Of a stretch of 64,000 nucleotides of DNA, positions 26,549-35,226 are shown piece after piece. The stretch is from Algoriphagus marinus (GTDB taxonomy: Bacteria > Bacteroidota > Bacteroidia > Cytophagales > Cyclobacteriaceae). How positions within the stretch are numbered: position 1 is the stretch's first letter; the number at the start of each line of letters is the position of its first letter. The position numbers were made by a program, and so were the translations under genes. Location of the stretch: contig NZ_MSPQ01000001.1 of NCBI RefSeq assembly GCF_001936475.1, positions 186,001-250,000 on the forward strand, written 5' to 3'. The notes under the pieces were generated by a model, which saw nothing but the letters and a program-made list of their open reading frames with translations, was not told where the DNA came from and ran no database searches.

Positions 26549-29086
26549 TTATTTAAGAGTAATGACAACATTTGCCATGCCTCCACCGGATAAGGATGAA
26601 GCTATCCACTCTGGTAGATATGGATCACAAGACGAAGGTTGTGCACTACACCACGTGGCTCCTAAAGAATAGTAATAACTTCCTCCACTAATACCTTTGG
26701 AATCGCTCTCTGGCCATGCATAATAGCTTGGAGGGCTTCCTCCATTTGCCCAAGATACTGTTTTGTTTTCGTAGGGGTGCTTGTAAGGTGTTTTGAAGCC
26801 GTAAGTTGTTACCGTATAAGTTTTTGCTTCTGAGTTAACTGGAACAATCACTAATGCATGAACCCCTGCGCTATAACCTCCACCAGGAGACGTTATCTTA
26901 TAACTTTTTGCTGTTACTGGAACATTCAGAATGATTTTCTTAGGGTCGTTATTGACCTTTACTTTACCTGTGACCTCTTCTCTAAGAATCCAATCGCCAG
27001 AACCAGGAACCCTAAAATAGATACTGGCTTTGATGTCTTCTATACCTTCCAATACATCTCCATCTAGCGCTTGATAGTTAATAGCATTGCCTCTAGTCGT
27101 GGCTATGGTGTTTTTCCCATCAAACATGCCATGCTTGCCTTCGGTGGACCATTCCACCTTATATTCCAAGGCACTGGTGCTCACGATGTCATTGACATTA
27201 TCACTTCGCTCGAGGTAGAGTCGGACAGAGTGTTTCTGTTTACCACTTAAGGTAATGCCATCTGGTTTCATTTGAAGTTTCTGCTTTTTGACATTGATTT
27301 TAGCAGTAGCGCTACCTATCCATGTCAATTGATCACCTTTTTTGATATAAACTTCCACCGTGACTTTTTCAAAATTGTTCTCTTCTAGATTACTCGAATT
27401 CACCTCACTTCTGAAATTAACCGACGGGGAGGTAGTTTCAATGCTTGGCCCCTTGAGTCCTCCTGTTGCGGTGATTACTCCAAACTTGCCAGTAGTAGAC
27501 CATTTATATAGGAAGGATTGACCAGTTGAAAGTTGGGTTGCAGTCTCCGCTTTCAAGGGTACGTTGGTGAAGGGTACCGTAGACTCTTCCGCGGGGTTAA
27601 TTTTAACATCACCTCGAATAGCTTTTACATCGAATAAATCAATTCTATTTGACATTTTTACCTCAGCAGTGAGCTTTCCAAAATCCAGTATTTTCACTGC
27701 ACCTTCTACAATTTTTAGAATTTTCAGATATCTTGCTACTGACGCTTGATTCACATAGTCCCTATTCAAATCAATTTCGATTCCCGTAGGGTTTTTGCTC
27801 CAATAGTTCACTTGTTCTTTAACAAAATCTTCTAAAAACTTCTTACCTGTAACTTCAGTATTAAAGGCTTTCACAACGGCCAACCCTGCCTCAGACCAAT
27901 TTCCTTTTTCTATAAGTTCCCAAATGACTGTATTTTGACTTAAGAAAAATTCAAATGCTTCTAGACCTATTCCTTCTTTTTGGCCTTTAGCTTTAGAAAA
28001 AATTTCAGAAAGGATAGGTGTGATGATGTCAAAATAAACTTGCTTGATCATTAATTTTCGCCAAGTTTCCTGTTCCTTTTGGGTCATCAATGGAGAAGAG
28101 GCAGGATTTAAAGAGGTCCCAATTACCCTAACGAAGTAGGTTGCTTCGCTTTGATTATCACCTAATGGGATTGGTACAGCTCCTGTTTCCACCATTGCAT
28201 ATTTTATCCCATTGCCAGTGGCCCAATCCACCACTGTACCAATCAAGCCACTAAATGCATTGGTCGGCCCTACTTCGACCTCTCTTTCAATTTTTGTATC
28301 TTCTCTTACTGAATTGTTGATTACAACCTCCTCAGTTGAACCATTTAGTTTATATGCTTTTTGATAGATAAATGCATGGGCCCTTCTTCGATAGACATTT
28401 CTGATTTTTACAGTTTGGACATCATTTTCAAAAATCTGAATTCCACTTTGAAACCCACCAGGATTAACGTTGATCTGCCTGGCCCGAGAATCCAGAACCT
28501 CTCCATTATTTTTATACTGTTCTAATAAGGCAGTCAAATCTTGCTGAAATTTAAGATTTTCAATATAAAGAATATCACTCCGCAATCCTGCGTCGACTGT
28601 TGTCTTAAATTCCGTGTAACCGGGAAGCGTGACGGATGGACTTAAAAAATTATTACCAACCTCGATGGGCATGTAAAAAACACCTAAGCCAAGGTAAAAT
28701 AATGCCTGGGCGGTGGTCTCTGTGGTGATGATCTTGTTCTTAGCATTGAGAACTCCCATCATGATCAGATTATCAGCCTCATCAAACAGATAAGCCATCC
28801 TGTTGACTGAATCTGGTAAGACGGCTTTCGATTTTCCATCAGCCGAAACCGGAAAAGTCATTAAACCTGTAGAAAGAGTCGCCTTGGACAAGTCAACATT
28901 TACTCCTGCTGGCAAGGATACGCTGATATCCACTGTTTGGGCTATTACGGTGGTCGTACCACCACCGCCGTTAGGAGGGTTCCCAGAGTCTGGAGTAGGA
29001 GGGGTAGGTTCTTCTGGATCAGTACAAGAGAAAGCCAGCACTGAAAAAAGGATAAAAATCCATTTGAAGAGTTGTAAGTTTTTCAT
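26549..29086 (-). CDS. Large lipoprotein, last gene of the CHAT/ECF cluster
   Basis: 845 residues of unrecognised family. The lipoprotein signal ends at 'VLAFSC' (Cys about residue 21), followed by a Pro/Gly/Thr-rich stretch (PEEPTPPTPDSGNPPNGGGG) that looks like a surface-exposure linker. The N-terminal third is predicted beta ('VDISVSLPAGVNVDLSKATLSTG'), the middle is helical (about 330-480), and the rest has repeated beta/Ig-like segments ('YKWSTTGKFGVITATGG' and 'YKVEWSTEGKHGMFDG' are internal repeats of each other). It follows the anti-sigma-like gene by 85 bp. It may be the sensor, substrate or output of that module (inference). Confidence 0.65.
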   Translation of the reverse strand: MKNLQLFKWIFILFSVLAFSCTDPEEPTPPTPDSGNPPNGGGGTTTVIAQTVDISVSLPAGVNVDLSKATLSTGLMTFPVSADGKSKAVLPDSVNRMAYLFDEADNLIMMGVLNAKNKIITTETTAQALFYLGLGVFYMPIEVGNNFLSPSVTLPGYTEFKTTVDAGLRSDILYIENLKFQQDLTALLEQYKNNGEVLDSRARQINVNPGGFQSGIQIFENDVQTVKIRNVYRRRAHAFIYQKAYKLNGSTEEVVINNSVREDTKIEREVEVGPTNAFSGLIGTVVDWATGNGIKYAMVETGAVPIPLGDNQSEATYFVRVIGTSLNPASSPLMTQKEQETWRKLMIKQVYFDIITPILSEIFSKAKGQKEGIGLEAFEFFLSQNTVIWELIEKGNWSEAGLAVVKAFNTEVTGKKFLEDFVKEQVNYWSKNPTGIEIDLNRDYVNQASVARYLKILKIVEGAVKILDFGKLTAEVKMSNRIDLFDVKAIRGDVKINPAEESTVPFTNVPLKAETATQLSTGQSFLYKWSTTGKFGVITATGGLKGPSIETTSPSVNFRSEVNSSNLEENNFEKVTVEVYIKKGDQLTWIGSATAKINVKKQKLQMKPDGITLSGKQKHSVRLYLERSDNVNDIVSTSALEYKVEWSTEGKHGMFDGKNTIATTRGNAINYQALDGDVLEGIEDIKASIYFRVPGSGDWILREEVTGKVKVNNDPKKIILNVPVTAKSYKITSPGGGYSAGVHALVIVPVNSEAKTYTVTTYGFKTPYKHPYENKTVSWANGGSPPSYYAWPESDSKGISGGSYYYSLGATWCSAQPSSCDPYLPEWIASSLSGGGMANVVITLK

Positions 29087-29171
29087 GGTAAAAGTCGTTT
29101 ATACTTCTCCATCGAAAAACTTGGAATAGGTCATCAAAAATTGATAAAATAATTTATATGACCCAAAAAGC

Positions 29172-29918
29172 CTATTCTTCCATTTCCTGCAACTTCGAGA
29201 TCAGACCCTCTGCCTCATCTCTATCTGAAGCGTTCAAGTAAAAAATTGCTTCTTGATATTTATGTTCTTTGATCTTGATTAGGCCCAAATACCAATTGGC
29301 ATCTTGCACAAACAGACTGTTGCCATCAAGGATTACTTGCTCAAGCAGAAGCTTACCCTCATCTAAAGATTCCAATTGCAAATAATCCATAGCCACGAAA
29401 TACAGAAGCGTGTCATTTTTGGGGGATAAATCCAGAAGTGGCTTCCAAAACTCCAGCGATTTGGCGTATTCTCCAGACTTGTATTCGATCATACCTCTGT
29501 CAAATTCATAATCTTCTGAATCAGACATCATCGAAGTCAATCCTGGGTCTTTAGCATAATAGGCCGTAAATAGTCGCTCAGAACTGGAATCAAACCAACC
29601 AGACCAAAATCCCACCCCAGCAGTAATTACAATAAAAAGAGAAGCTGCCGCCGTCCAAATCCATCTTGTATTCAAAAACCGGTGTTGGCTTTGCTTTGAG
29701 GCCAATCCTTGATGGAATTCTTCTAACTGAGACTTCATTGCTACGCGCTCTATCCCTTCCCTCAGAATCATTACTTGGCTTAGCTTTTCCTTCCAAAGGG
29801 CCTCTTCCTTTAATCTATTTTCAAATGCAGACAGAGCGTCTCCTGAAAGATTTCCGTCTAGATAATCTTCCAATGCACTATACTCTTCTAAGGATATATT
29901 TACTGGTTCTTTCAGCAT
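29172..29918 (-). CDS. Single-pass anti-sigma-like protein with periplasmic TPR domain
   Basis: About 248 residues from the ATG at 29918, chosen because it lies 4 bp after the sigma stop; the longer frame would overlap the sigma gene by 80 bp. The cytoplasmic part (about 1-84) is acidic/helical with 'YSALEDYLDGNLSGDALSAFENRLKEE', a pattern common in Bacteroidota anti-sigma proteins. One membrane helix follows (about 85-108, WIWTAAASLFIVITAGVGFW), then a periplasmic region with TPR-like repeats ('MIEYKSGEYAKSLEFWKPLLDLSPKNDTLLYFVAMDYLQL'). It should hold the adjacent ECF sigma inactive (inference from layout). It contains no zinc-binding HxxxCxxC motif. Confidence 0.75.
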   Translation of the reverse strand: MLKEPVNISLEEYSALEDYLDGNLSGDALSAFENRLKEEALWKEKLSQVMILREGIERVAMKSQLEEFHQGLASKQSQHRFLNTRWIWTAAASLFIVITAGVGFWSGWFDSSSERLFTAYYAKDPGLTSMMSDSEDYEFDRGMIEYKSGEYAKSLEFWKPLLDLSPKNDTLLYFVAMDYLQLESLDEGKLLLEQVILDGNSLFVQDANWYLGLIKIKEHKYQEAIFYLNASDRDEAEGLISKLQEMEE

Positions 29919-29922
29919 GATT

Positions 29923-30486
29923 TTATTTTTGTAAAACAAACTTCCGTAGCTTTTCCATGCAGCGGTATTTGTTGTTTTTGACAGTCTGGGTTGTCCATCC
30001 AAAGGTTGTAGCCATTTCTTCCATGCTCTTTTTTAAGAAATAAAAGCTTTTCAGCAGTTCTTGGCAATCACTACCGAGCTTTGATAAGGCATGTTCTACC
30101 TGTTCATATTTATCCTCCATACTTTCCCCCACTGGCTCAGATGCCTGATTCAGGAAAAAGGAATCTTCTTGTTTTCGATCTCTTTTGAATCGAGAAGAAC
30201 GAACCCAATCCAACCATTTATTCTTGGCCACTTGATATAAATACCCTTGCACTGCAGACTGATTGGTAGGAATAAAAGCTCCTTTTTTGACATTTTGCCA
30301 TAGTACCAAAAAGGCTTCTTGATAAATGTCTTTTGCCTCGTCTTCATTCCCATGATTGGCCTGTACAAACTTCCTCACCTTGGGAAAACCATCTTCATAA
30401 ATTTGCCTAAGCACCAAGGCATCATTTAGACAAATCGCCTGAGTAATTTCATCTTGAGAAAGGGACTTAAAAATATCTTTCGGCAT
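29923..30486 (-). CDS. ECF RNA polymerase sigma factor
   Basis: 187 residues from the ATG at 30486 (an upstream in-frame TTG at 30504 is less likely because it overlaps the predicted -7 box). Region 2: 'FVQANHGNEDEAKDIYQEAFLVLWQNV' and 'GYLYQVAKNKWLDWVRSSR'; region 4: 'LLKSFYFLKKSMEEMATTFGWTTQTVKNNKYRCMEKLRKFV'. It is followed after 4 bp by its putative anti-sigma partner and preceded by a TPR-CHAT protein. A housekeeping-type promoter lies just upstream. Confidence 0.9.
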   Translation of the reverse strand: MPKDIFKSLSQDEITQAICLNDALVLRQIYEDGFPKVRKFVQANHGNEDEAKDIYQEAFLVLWQNVKKGAFIPTNQSAVQGYLYQVAKNKWLDWVRSSRFKRDRKQEDSFFLNQASEPVGESMEDKYEQVEHALSKLGSDCQELLKSFYFLKKSMEEMATTFGWTTQTVKNNKYRCMEKLRKFVLQK

Positions 30487-30503
30487 TCTATTAACAATTG
30501 CCA

Positions 30504-30534
30504 AAAAGATACAATTAAATGGTTTTCAAGCAAA
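30504..30534 (-). promoter_or_regulatory. Candidate housekeeping promoter of the ECF sigma gene
   Basis: On the minus strand TTTG (30534-30531), 19 bases, then TATCTTTT (30511-30504), one base off the phylum -7 consensus TAnnTTTG. The leader to the ATG at 30486 would be only about 12 nt. It suggests that the sigma gene can be expressed independently of the CHAT gene. Confidence 0.5.
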
Positions 30535-30621
30535 GAAATCATGTCTATTGAGTACAAAAGACTTTACTAAATACCCAAGTTAACCTGACTATATATTCAT
30601 CGAATTATTCAGAAAAGGTCA

Positions 30622-33600
30622 TCAAGAAAGGCTACTCTTTTTCTTTCTAATGTATATTAGGAGCAAAACGCCCAATAGAATTACAAATGCAAATCCTAAA
30701 AGCCATTTCAAATTTCTAACTGGCTGTAATACAATCGGACTGGAATCGCCCATAGTAATCAGCCCTGCCCAAAATTCTGGTGAAAGTGCTCGTCCTTCTG
30801 CGATGGACAAATAATCCAGCTTAGCCTGTCTCAGCGCTTCATCCTTAGACATGCCATCTGCAAGATATTCGTAGAAGCTTGCAGCGATTTTGGAACTCGC
30901 TTCCTCGTCTATTTTCCAAAGTCCGATCAACAGACTCTTACTCCCCGCATAATTAAAAGCATGTGCCAAGGAGATCATACCTTCACCTGGTTGATAAATT
31001 GGTTTCCCTGTTTCGCAAGCGATCAGCACCGCCAATTCCGAGCTGAGATCCATCTGATAGATATCTTTAGCAAAAAGAGAGTTCTCCTCATTTTCAGAGG
31101 TTTTTGCAAAAATGAGCCTTGAAAATTCAGGACTTAAGTTATCGGACTCAGCATGTGTGCCTATATGCAAGACTCTATATTGGCCAGCTTCCTCAGCAAA
31201 TTGATCTCGGGTAGAAGTTTTTTGGGAATAAACAGTTCCTCCAAATAATTTTTTAAGCTTATCCACCAACCTTTCAGTAAATGGCTGAGGAATCAGTTTC
31301 ATATAGGATCTATCAATCTGAAGACTATCCTTGATCGAGGATAAATACTCAGCTTTCATTTCATCAAAAAAACCAGGAGCAAAAGCTACAAAATTGGATT
31401 TGTAAGACTGGATCTTCGCTGAATAGTTGAATAATAGTGTACTATAATGATAGGATATACTATGTTTAGCCAAGAGAGAGTTCTCACGTAATTCCCTATA
31501 ATCTGATATCAATACAGGCGTTAGTATCTCAAAGCTTAGATTAAACAGCGCACCATCTGGAATGATCATTACACGCTGAGTCTTAATTTGAGAAGCCAGA
31601 GGCATCCAGAGGCTCTTATAAAGGCTATTTAGATTGGCGAAAGAGTTGGATTTATTATTCCATTCTTGCTGATAATTGGAAATAACTTTTTTGGCATTTG
31701 GATAGTCCAACTCAAAAAAATGAAGTTTTCTATCTTTCTTGGAGAGCACCAAGGCCACTAATCCTTCTCCTATTTGCAAATACCTTATAACCGTAGTTTC
31801 TATAGGAAGACTCTCCCAAATATTACTCATCGTGTAGTCTAGCGAAGCGTACCTGAATTCATAATACGCTGGATAGGTAGTTCTGGCTTTTTGAAGAAAC
31901 TTTTCCCAAGCTGAGATCGCACTAAGATATTGCGCTACACCTCCATCTTGTTGATTGATTGCTTTGCGCATTTTGTCCTTTAGTGCCCGTTCTTCTTCGA
32001 AAAAAGAAGCAGGTAGTGAGCCAAATCTTGAGACATCAATCTGGTCAAGCCTGGCCCTTACTTTCTGATAGAATGTCGACTCGTGAAGAATCAATAGCCT
32101 CACGAGGAACTCTTGGTGAGGAGATTTTTTGTATAATTCCAAATAGAGTTGCTCCAGAAATCCAAAATACGCAGCGTTTTCAGTGATTAACAATGCCCTA
32201 TCTTCATCGGCATCAAGGAAGGTTTTTCTTCGCTCTATCACCTTCAGTCCTTCTTCCAACTCTTTGACCATTCCCTCTAGCTCTTCTACAGAAGGGTTTG
32301 ACTTGCCCAAAAATCTTGATTTTGTACTTAGCAGAATCGCTTGCGGCTTATAGCGCTCATTTTGCAATGAATCCAAAAATGACGAATTAGTATTGAACTG
32401 ATTTTCCAACGTATTCAAAGCAATATAACTCCACTTAGAAGCTTCCTCATAGTTACCAACAGTCAAATACACTTCACCAATGTTCAGTTCCTGCTCGAAT
32501 GCTATCAGATTACTTTCCCCTAAATTACTTTTCACATAGGTATATGCTTCCAAAGCTATCTGAACAGCTTCTTTGCCTTGATTTTGTCTAGCCATAAACG
32601 CTGAGAAATCCTTGAGAAATCCCAGATATATAAGGTCAAATTCATCCCGAAAGACCTCATTGAAGAGATTATGTGCCTTACGATAATAGTTTTCTGCAAG
32701 TTCAAGGTTTTCATATCCATCCTCAATCCTGGCCAATGCGTACCATCCATCTGCTTCATAATCGAGGTAGATTCCATCCATATTTTCCAGACCTTGAATG
32801 CCTTTTATTATGATTTTCCTAGCTTTTTCTGGCTCTGCCTGATCAAGGTATAATTGACCTAAAATAATCTCAGAAAGAAAAATGTCTTTACTTTCTTCGC
32901 TTAACTCTGCTTTTTTGCCTGCATAAGAAAACTCCATCAGACTCTGGGACTTTCGATAATTGCCTAGGCCTTTATAGATACCACCAAGATTGTCCAATGC
33001 CTGGAAGTAAAATTCCCTTGCACTCAGCCGCTGGGCTGGATCTTTTTCTACTTCTACATATGCCATCAGTTTTTCGATTGTCATATTCATAGAAGCAATA
33101 GCCTCAGTTGTTTTCCCTTGACCTGATTGCACACCAGAAAGGTTGTTGAAAACTATAGCTGGTCGATAAAAAGAATTCCGAGGTGAAGGCTCTGTCTTTT
33201 CCAATGCCTGAATGCATTTATTGTAATAATATTCTGCTGAATCAAGCTTAGATGCGAAATAGGCCATATTACCCAAATAGCTGTTAATCTTATAAATGGA
33301 TTCAGGATCAGGATCGTTTTCAAGGAGTTTTTGAGCTATTCCCAAATGTTTTTTCGCAGTAGGAATATCCATTGTATTGACTGCATAAGACCCCAAATTC
33401 ACTTGCAGCATCCCCAATTCTTGCATAGAAACATTAGGTTGTTTTTGGGCATGGTCAAAGGCGGTAATTTGGGCACGATATGCTTTCTCTAGCAATCCAA
33501 TGTATTGGTACCAAGATGCAGCAGCCAGATAAAGGTCTTTTTTAACCTTGTGAGAAATGAGGATTTTGTCCCAGTCAGCTAGTTGAGCATCCACCATTTG

Positions 33601-33828
33601 AATAGCAGATTTTTCATCATAAAGTTTTAATTGGATTCTGCCATATACTTCTAGATAATCTGGCAATTTACCCGTTTTCTCATCTGCTACCAGATGTTGA
33701 AATAGTAGTTGAATTCGCCTATTAGCCTCATTTTCTTGCTTAGCAGCTATTAGGCTATCTAGCTCTACTATTGTCTGAGCACCTACAGAAAAAGAACAAA
33801 AAATTAAAATGCAAAAATGGTAACGCAT
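30622..33828 (-). CDS. Membrane-anchored TPR-CHAT peptidase
   Basis: 1068 residues. Signal peptide (MRYHFCILIFCSFSVGAQT), TPR array over about residues 40-530, a linker, then a C-terminal CHAT domain (caspase HetF-associated, clan CD cysteine peptidase) from about 700 to 1020. The catalytic dyad is visible: His892 in 'LHIGTHAESD' and Cys938 in 'VLIACETGKP'. A C-terminal transmembrane helix (about 1042-1060) followed by RKKKSS anchors it with the CHAT domain in the periplasm. It is the first gene of the cluster with the ECF sigma, anti-sigma-like and lipoprotein genes; the periplasmic part of the anti-sigma protein is an attractive substrate (inference). Confidence 0.88.
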   Translation of the reverse strand: MRYHFCILIFCSFSVGAQTIVELDSLIAAKQENEANRRIQLLFQHLVADEKTGKLPDYLEVYGRIQLKLYDEKSAIQMVDAQLADWDKILISHKVKKDLYLAAASWYQYIGLLEKAYRAQITAFDHAQKQPNVSMQELGMLQVNLGSYAVNTMDIPTAKKHLGIAQKLLENDPDPESIYKINSYLGNMAYFASKLDSAEYYYNKCIQALEKTEPSPRNSFYRPAIVFNNLSGVQSGQGKTTEAIASMNMTIEKLMAYVEVEKDPAQRLSAREFYFQALDNLGGIYKGLGNYRKSQSLMEFSYAGKKAELSEESKDIFLSEIILGQLYLDQAEPEKARKIIIKGIQGLENMDGIYLDYEADGWYALARIEDGYENLELAENYYRKAHNLFNEVFRDEFDLIYLGFLKDFSAFMARQNQGKEAVQIALEAYTYVKSNLGESNLIAFEQELNIGEVYLTVGNYEEASKWSYIALNTLENQFNTNSSFLDSLQNERYKPQAILLSTKSRFLGKSNPSVEELEGMVKELEEGLKVIERRKTFLDADEDRALLITENAAYFGFLEQLYLELYKKSPHQEFLVRLLILHESTFYQKVRARLDQIDVSRFGSLPASFFEEERALKDKMRKAINQQDGGVAQYLSAISAWEKFLQKARTTYPAYYEFRYASLDYTMSNIWESLPIETTVIRYLQIGEGLVALVLSKKDRKLHFFELDYPNAKKVISNYQQEWNNKSNSFANLNSLYKSLWMPLASQIKTQRVMIIPDGALFNLSFEILTPVLISDYRELRENSLLAKHSISYHYSTLLFNYSAKIQSYKSNFVAFAPGFFDEMKAEYLSSIKDSLQIDRSYMKLIPQPFTERLVDKLKKLFGGTVYSQKTSTRDQFAEEAGQYRVLHIGTHAESDNLSPEFSRLIFAKTSENEENSLFAKDIYQMDLSSELAVLIACETGKPIYQPGEGMISLAHAFNYAGSKSLLIGLWKIDEEASSKIAASFYEYLADGMSKDEALRQAKLDYLSIAEGRALSPEFWAGLITMGDSSPIVLQPVRNLKWLLGFAFVILLGVLLLIYIRKKKSSLS

Positions 33829-34007
33829 AAAACAGGATTATAGGAATTAAACCTACTGAAATTATTTATAATTTATGTTGAGAAAGAAACCTGAAAAAAG
33901 ATCTGTTTTTTCCCCAAGTACTAATCGAAAAAATAGTAAAAGGTCATCCAGGGAAAACTTAAAAATACCTAAAACACAAAAAGCCCCGTATTTCTACGAG
34001 GCTCTTG

Positions 34008-34091
34008 TACCAGGAGCGGGAATCGAACCCGCACGGGATTGCTCCCACAAGATTTTAAGTCTTGCGTGTCTACCTATTCCACCATCCCGGC
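34008..34091 (-). tRNA. tRNA-Leu (anticodon UAA), second copy
   Basis: Identical in sequence to the 84-nt tRNA at 26195-26278, including the absence of an encoded CCA. Followed by the same terminator hairpin (33978-34004), with one extra base between hairpin and tRNA. Confidence 0.97.
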
Positions 34092-34159
34092 TTCACTCCG
34101 GCATACCGGAGCTACTTGGTAACCGAAACAAGAAAGCCCTTGAATCAAGGGCTTTTTTG

Positions 34160-34232
<73 letters not shown>

Positions 34233-34273
34233 TTTTCACATACCCAGAACTTGATCTGAGCGTATTGTGGATG

Positions 34274-34303
34274 CAAAGGTAAGCTACTGAAATAAAATTA
34301 CAA
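34274..34303 (-). promoter_or_regulatory. Consensus Bacteroidota promoter of the tRNA cassette
   Basis: On the minus strand TTG (34303-34301), exactly 19 bases, then TACCTTTG (34281-34274), a perfect match to the phylum's -33/-7 pattern. Transcription is expected to start about 4-6 nt later, at 34270-34268, which is where the direct repeat begins. Confidence 0.75.
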
Positions 34304-34372
34304 GAATTCAGCAGTTAATTTTTTTCTAAATCTTACTCATTTAATAGCTATCCCTTGATTTTCAAGTCTCTA

Positions 34373-35170
34373 TCAGAAATCATAGGAGGCAAGAATTTTT
34401 ATCATCTCACCCATATTTCTTGCATTTAGTTTCTTTAGGATGTTCTTTCTATGAGTTCCCACCGTATTCATGGAGATATTCAGTAATTCGCTCACCTCTA
34501 TGGATTTTTTTCCATCCAATATCATTTGAGCTATTTCCTTTTCCTTTTTAGTCAGTTTTACATTATTATCTTTTGGGGAACTTTTGCTCACATAAACTCT
34601 TGACCCATCTTCCTTTTGATAAGAATAATTCCAATCATAGCTCGTTACCTTAGGCTGATTTTTTAATTGTATGATAATATGCAAATCAATCGCAAAATTC
34701 CCATCAGAATCTATCAAAAAGGGTTTGGCTTTCCCAACAGTCCAAATAATCTCATTAGTGGTCCTGTGTACCCAACGAGTAGTGTAAGAGAACTCAAAGC
34801 TATGGCGCTCCTTCATGGTCAATTGATGAAAAACGTCAAAGACAATTTTCTGGAATCGAAATAACTCTGGTCTATCATCAGGATGAATCATAGAAAAAGA
34901 AGCCTCCATTCCTTTTTCACGAAAGATAGATTCGGGATAGCCAGTGATTTCTTCAACATTTCCTGTGAAAAAAGCTAAATCCAAATTTCGGTAGTCAAAA
35001 CAAGCAATAACGAAACCTTCCCGCATTCCAATGTTTTTACTCAAAATCTCTAATTCTTGCAAAACTTTTGATTCATCCGGGTGGTCTTTAAACTCCTGTT
35101 TCTGCCACTCTTTGAAAAACTTGGTGTACTTGTCTTGCCTCTTTAAGTCCTTTAAAAGTACTTTATCCAT
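34373..35170 (-). CDS. PAS-LuxR transcriptional regulator
   Basis: 265 residues. A PAS-like sensor domain lies at about 55-185 ('IACFDYRNLDLAFFTGNVEEITGYPESIF', 'MIHPDDRPELFRFQKIVFDVF'). The C-terminal LuxR HTH (about 205-260) reads 'LTKKEKEIAQMILDGKKSIEVSELLNISMNTVGTHRKNILKKLNARN'. This is a one-component regulator widespread in Bacteroidota; ligand and targets are unknown. It stands alone between mutS and the tRNA cassette. Confidence 0.88.
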   Translation of the reverse strand: MDKVLLKDLKRQDKYTKFFKEWQKQEFKDHPDESKVLQELEILSKNIGMREGFVIACFDYRNLDLAFFTGNVEEITGYPESIFREKGMEASFSMIHPDDRPELFRFQKIVFDVFHQLTMKERHSFEFSYTTRWVHRTTNEIIWTVGKAKPFLIDSDGNFAIDLHIIIQLKNQPKVTSYDWNYSYQKEDGSRVYVSKSSPKDNNVKLTKKEKEIAQMILDGKKSIEVSELLNISMNTVGTHRKNILKKLNARNMGEMIKILASYDF

Positions 35171-35226
35171 AGAAATACATTCTATTACGCTTTTTTACAA
35201 ATTAAATATAAGGAAAATGAACCTAA

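Noticed and set aside
26549..33828. The CHAT cluster as a type III-E CRISPR locus
   Set aside because: No Cas7/Cas11-like proteins, Cas1/Cas2 or repeat array are in the window; only the protease/sigma logic is similar.
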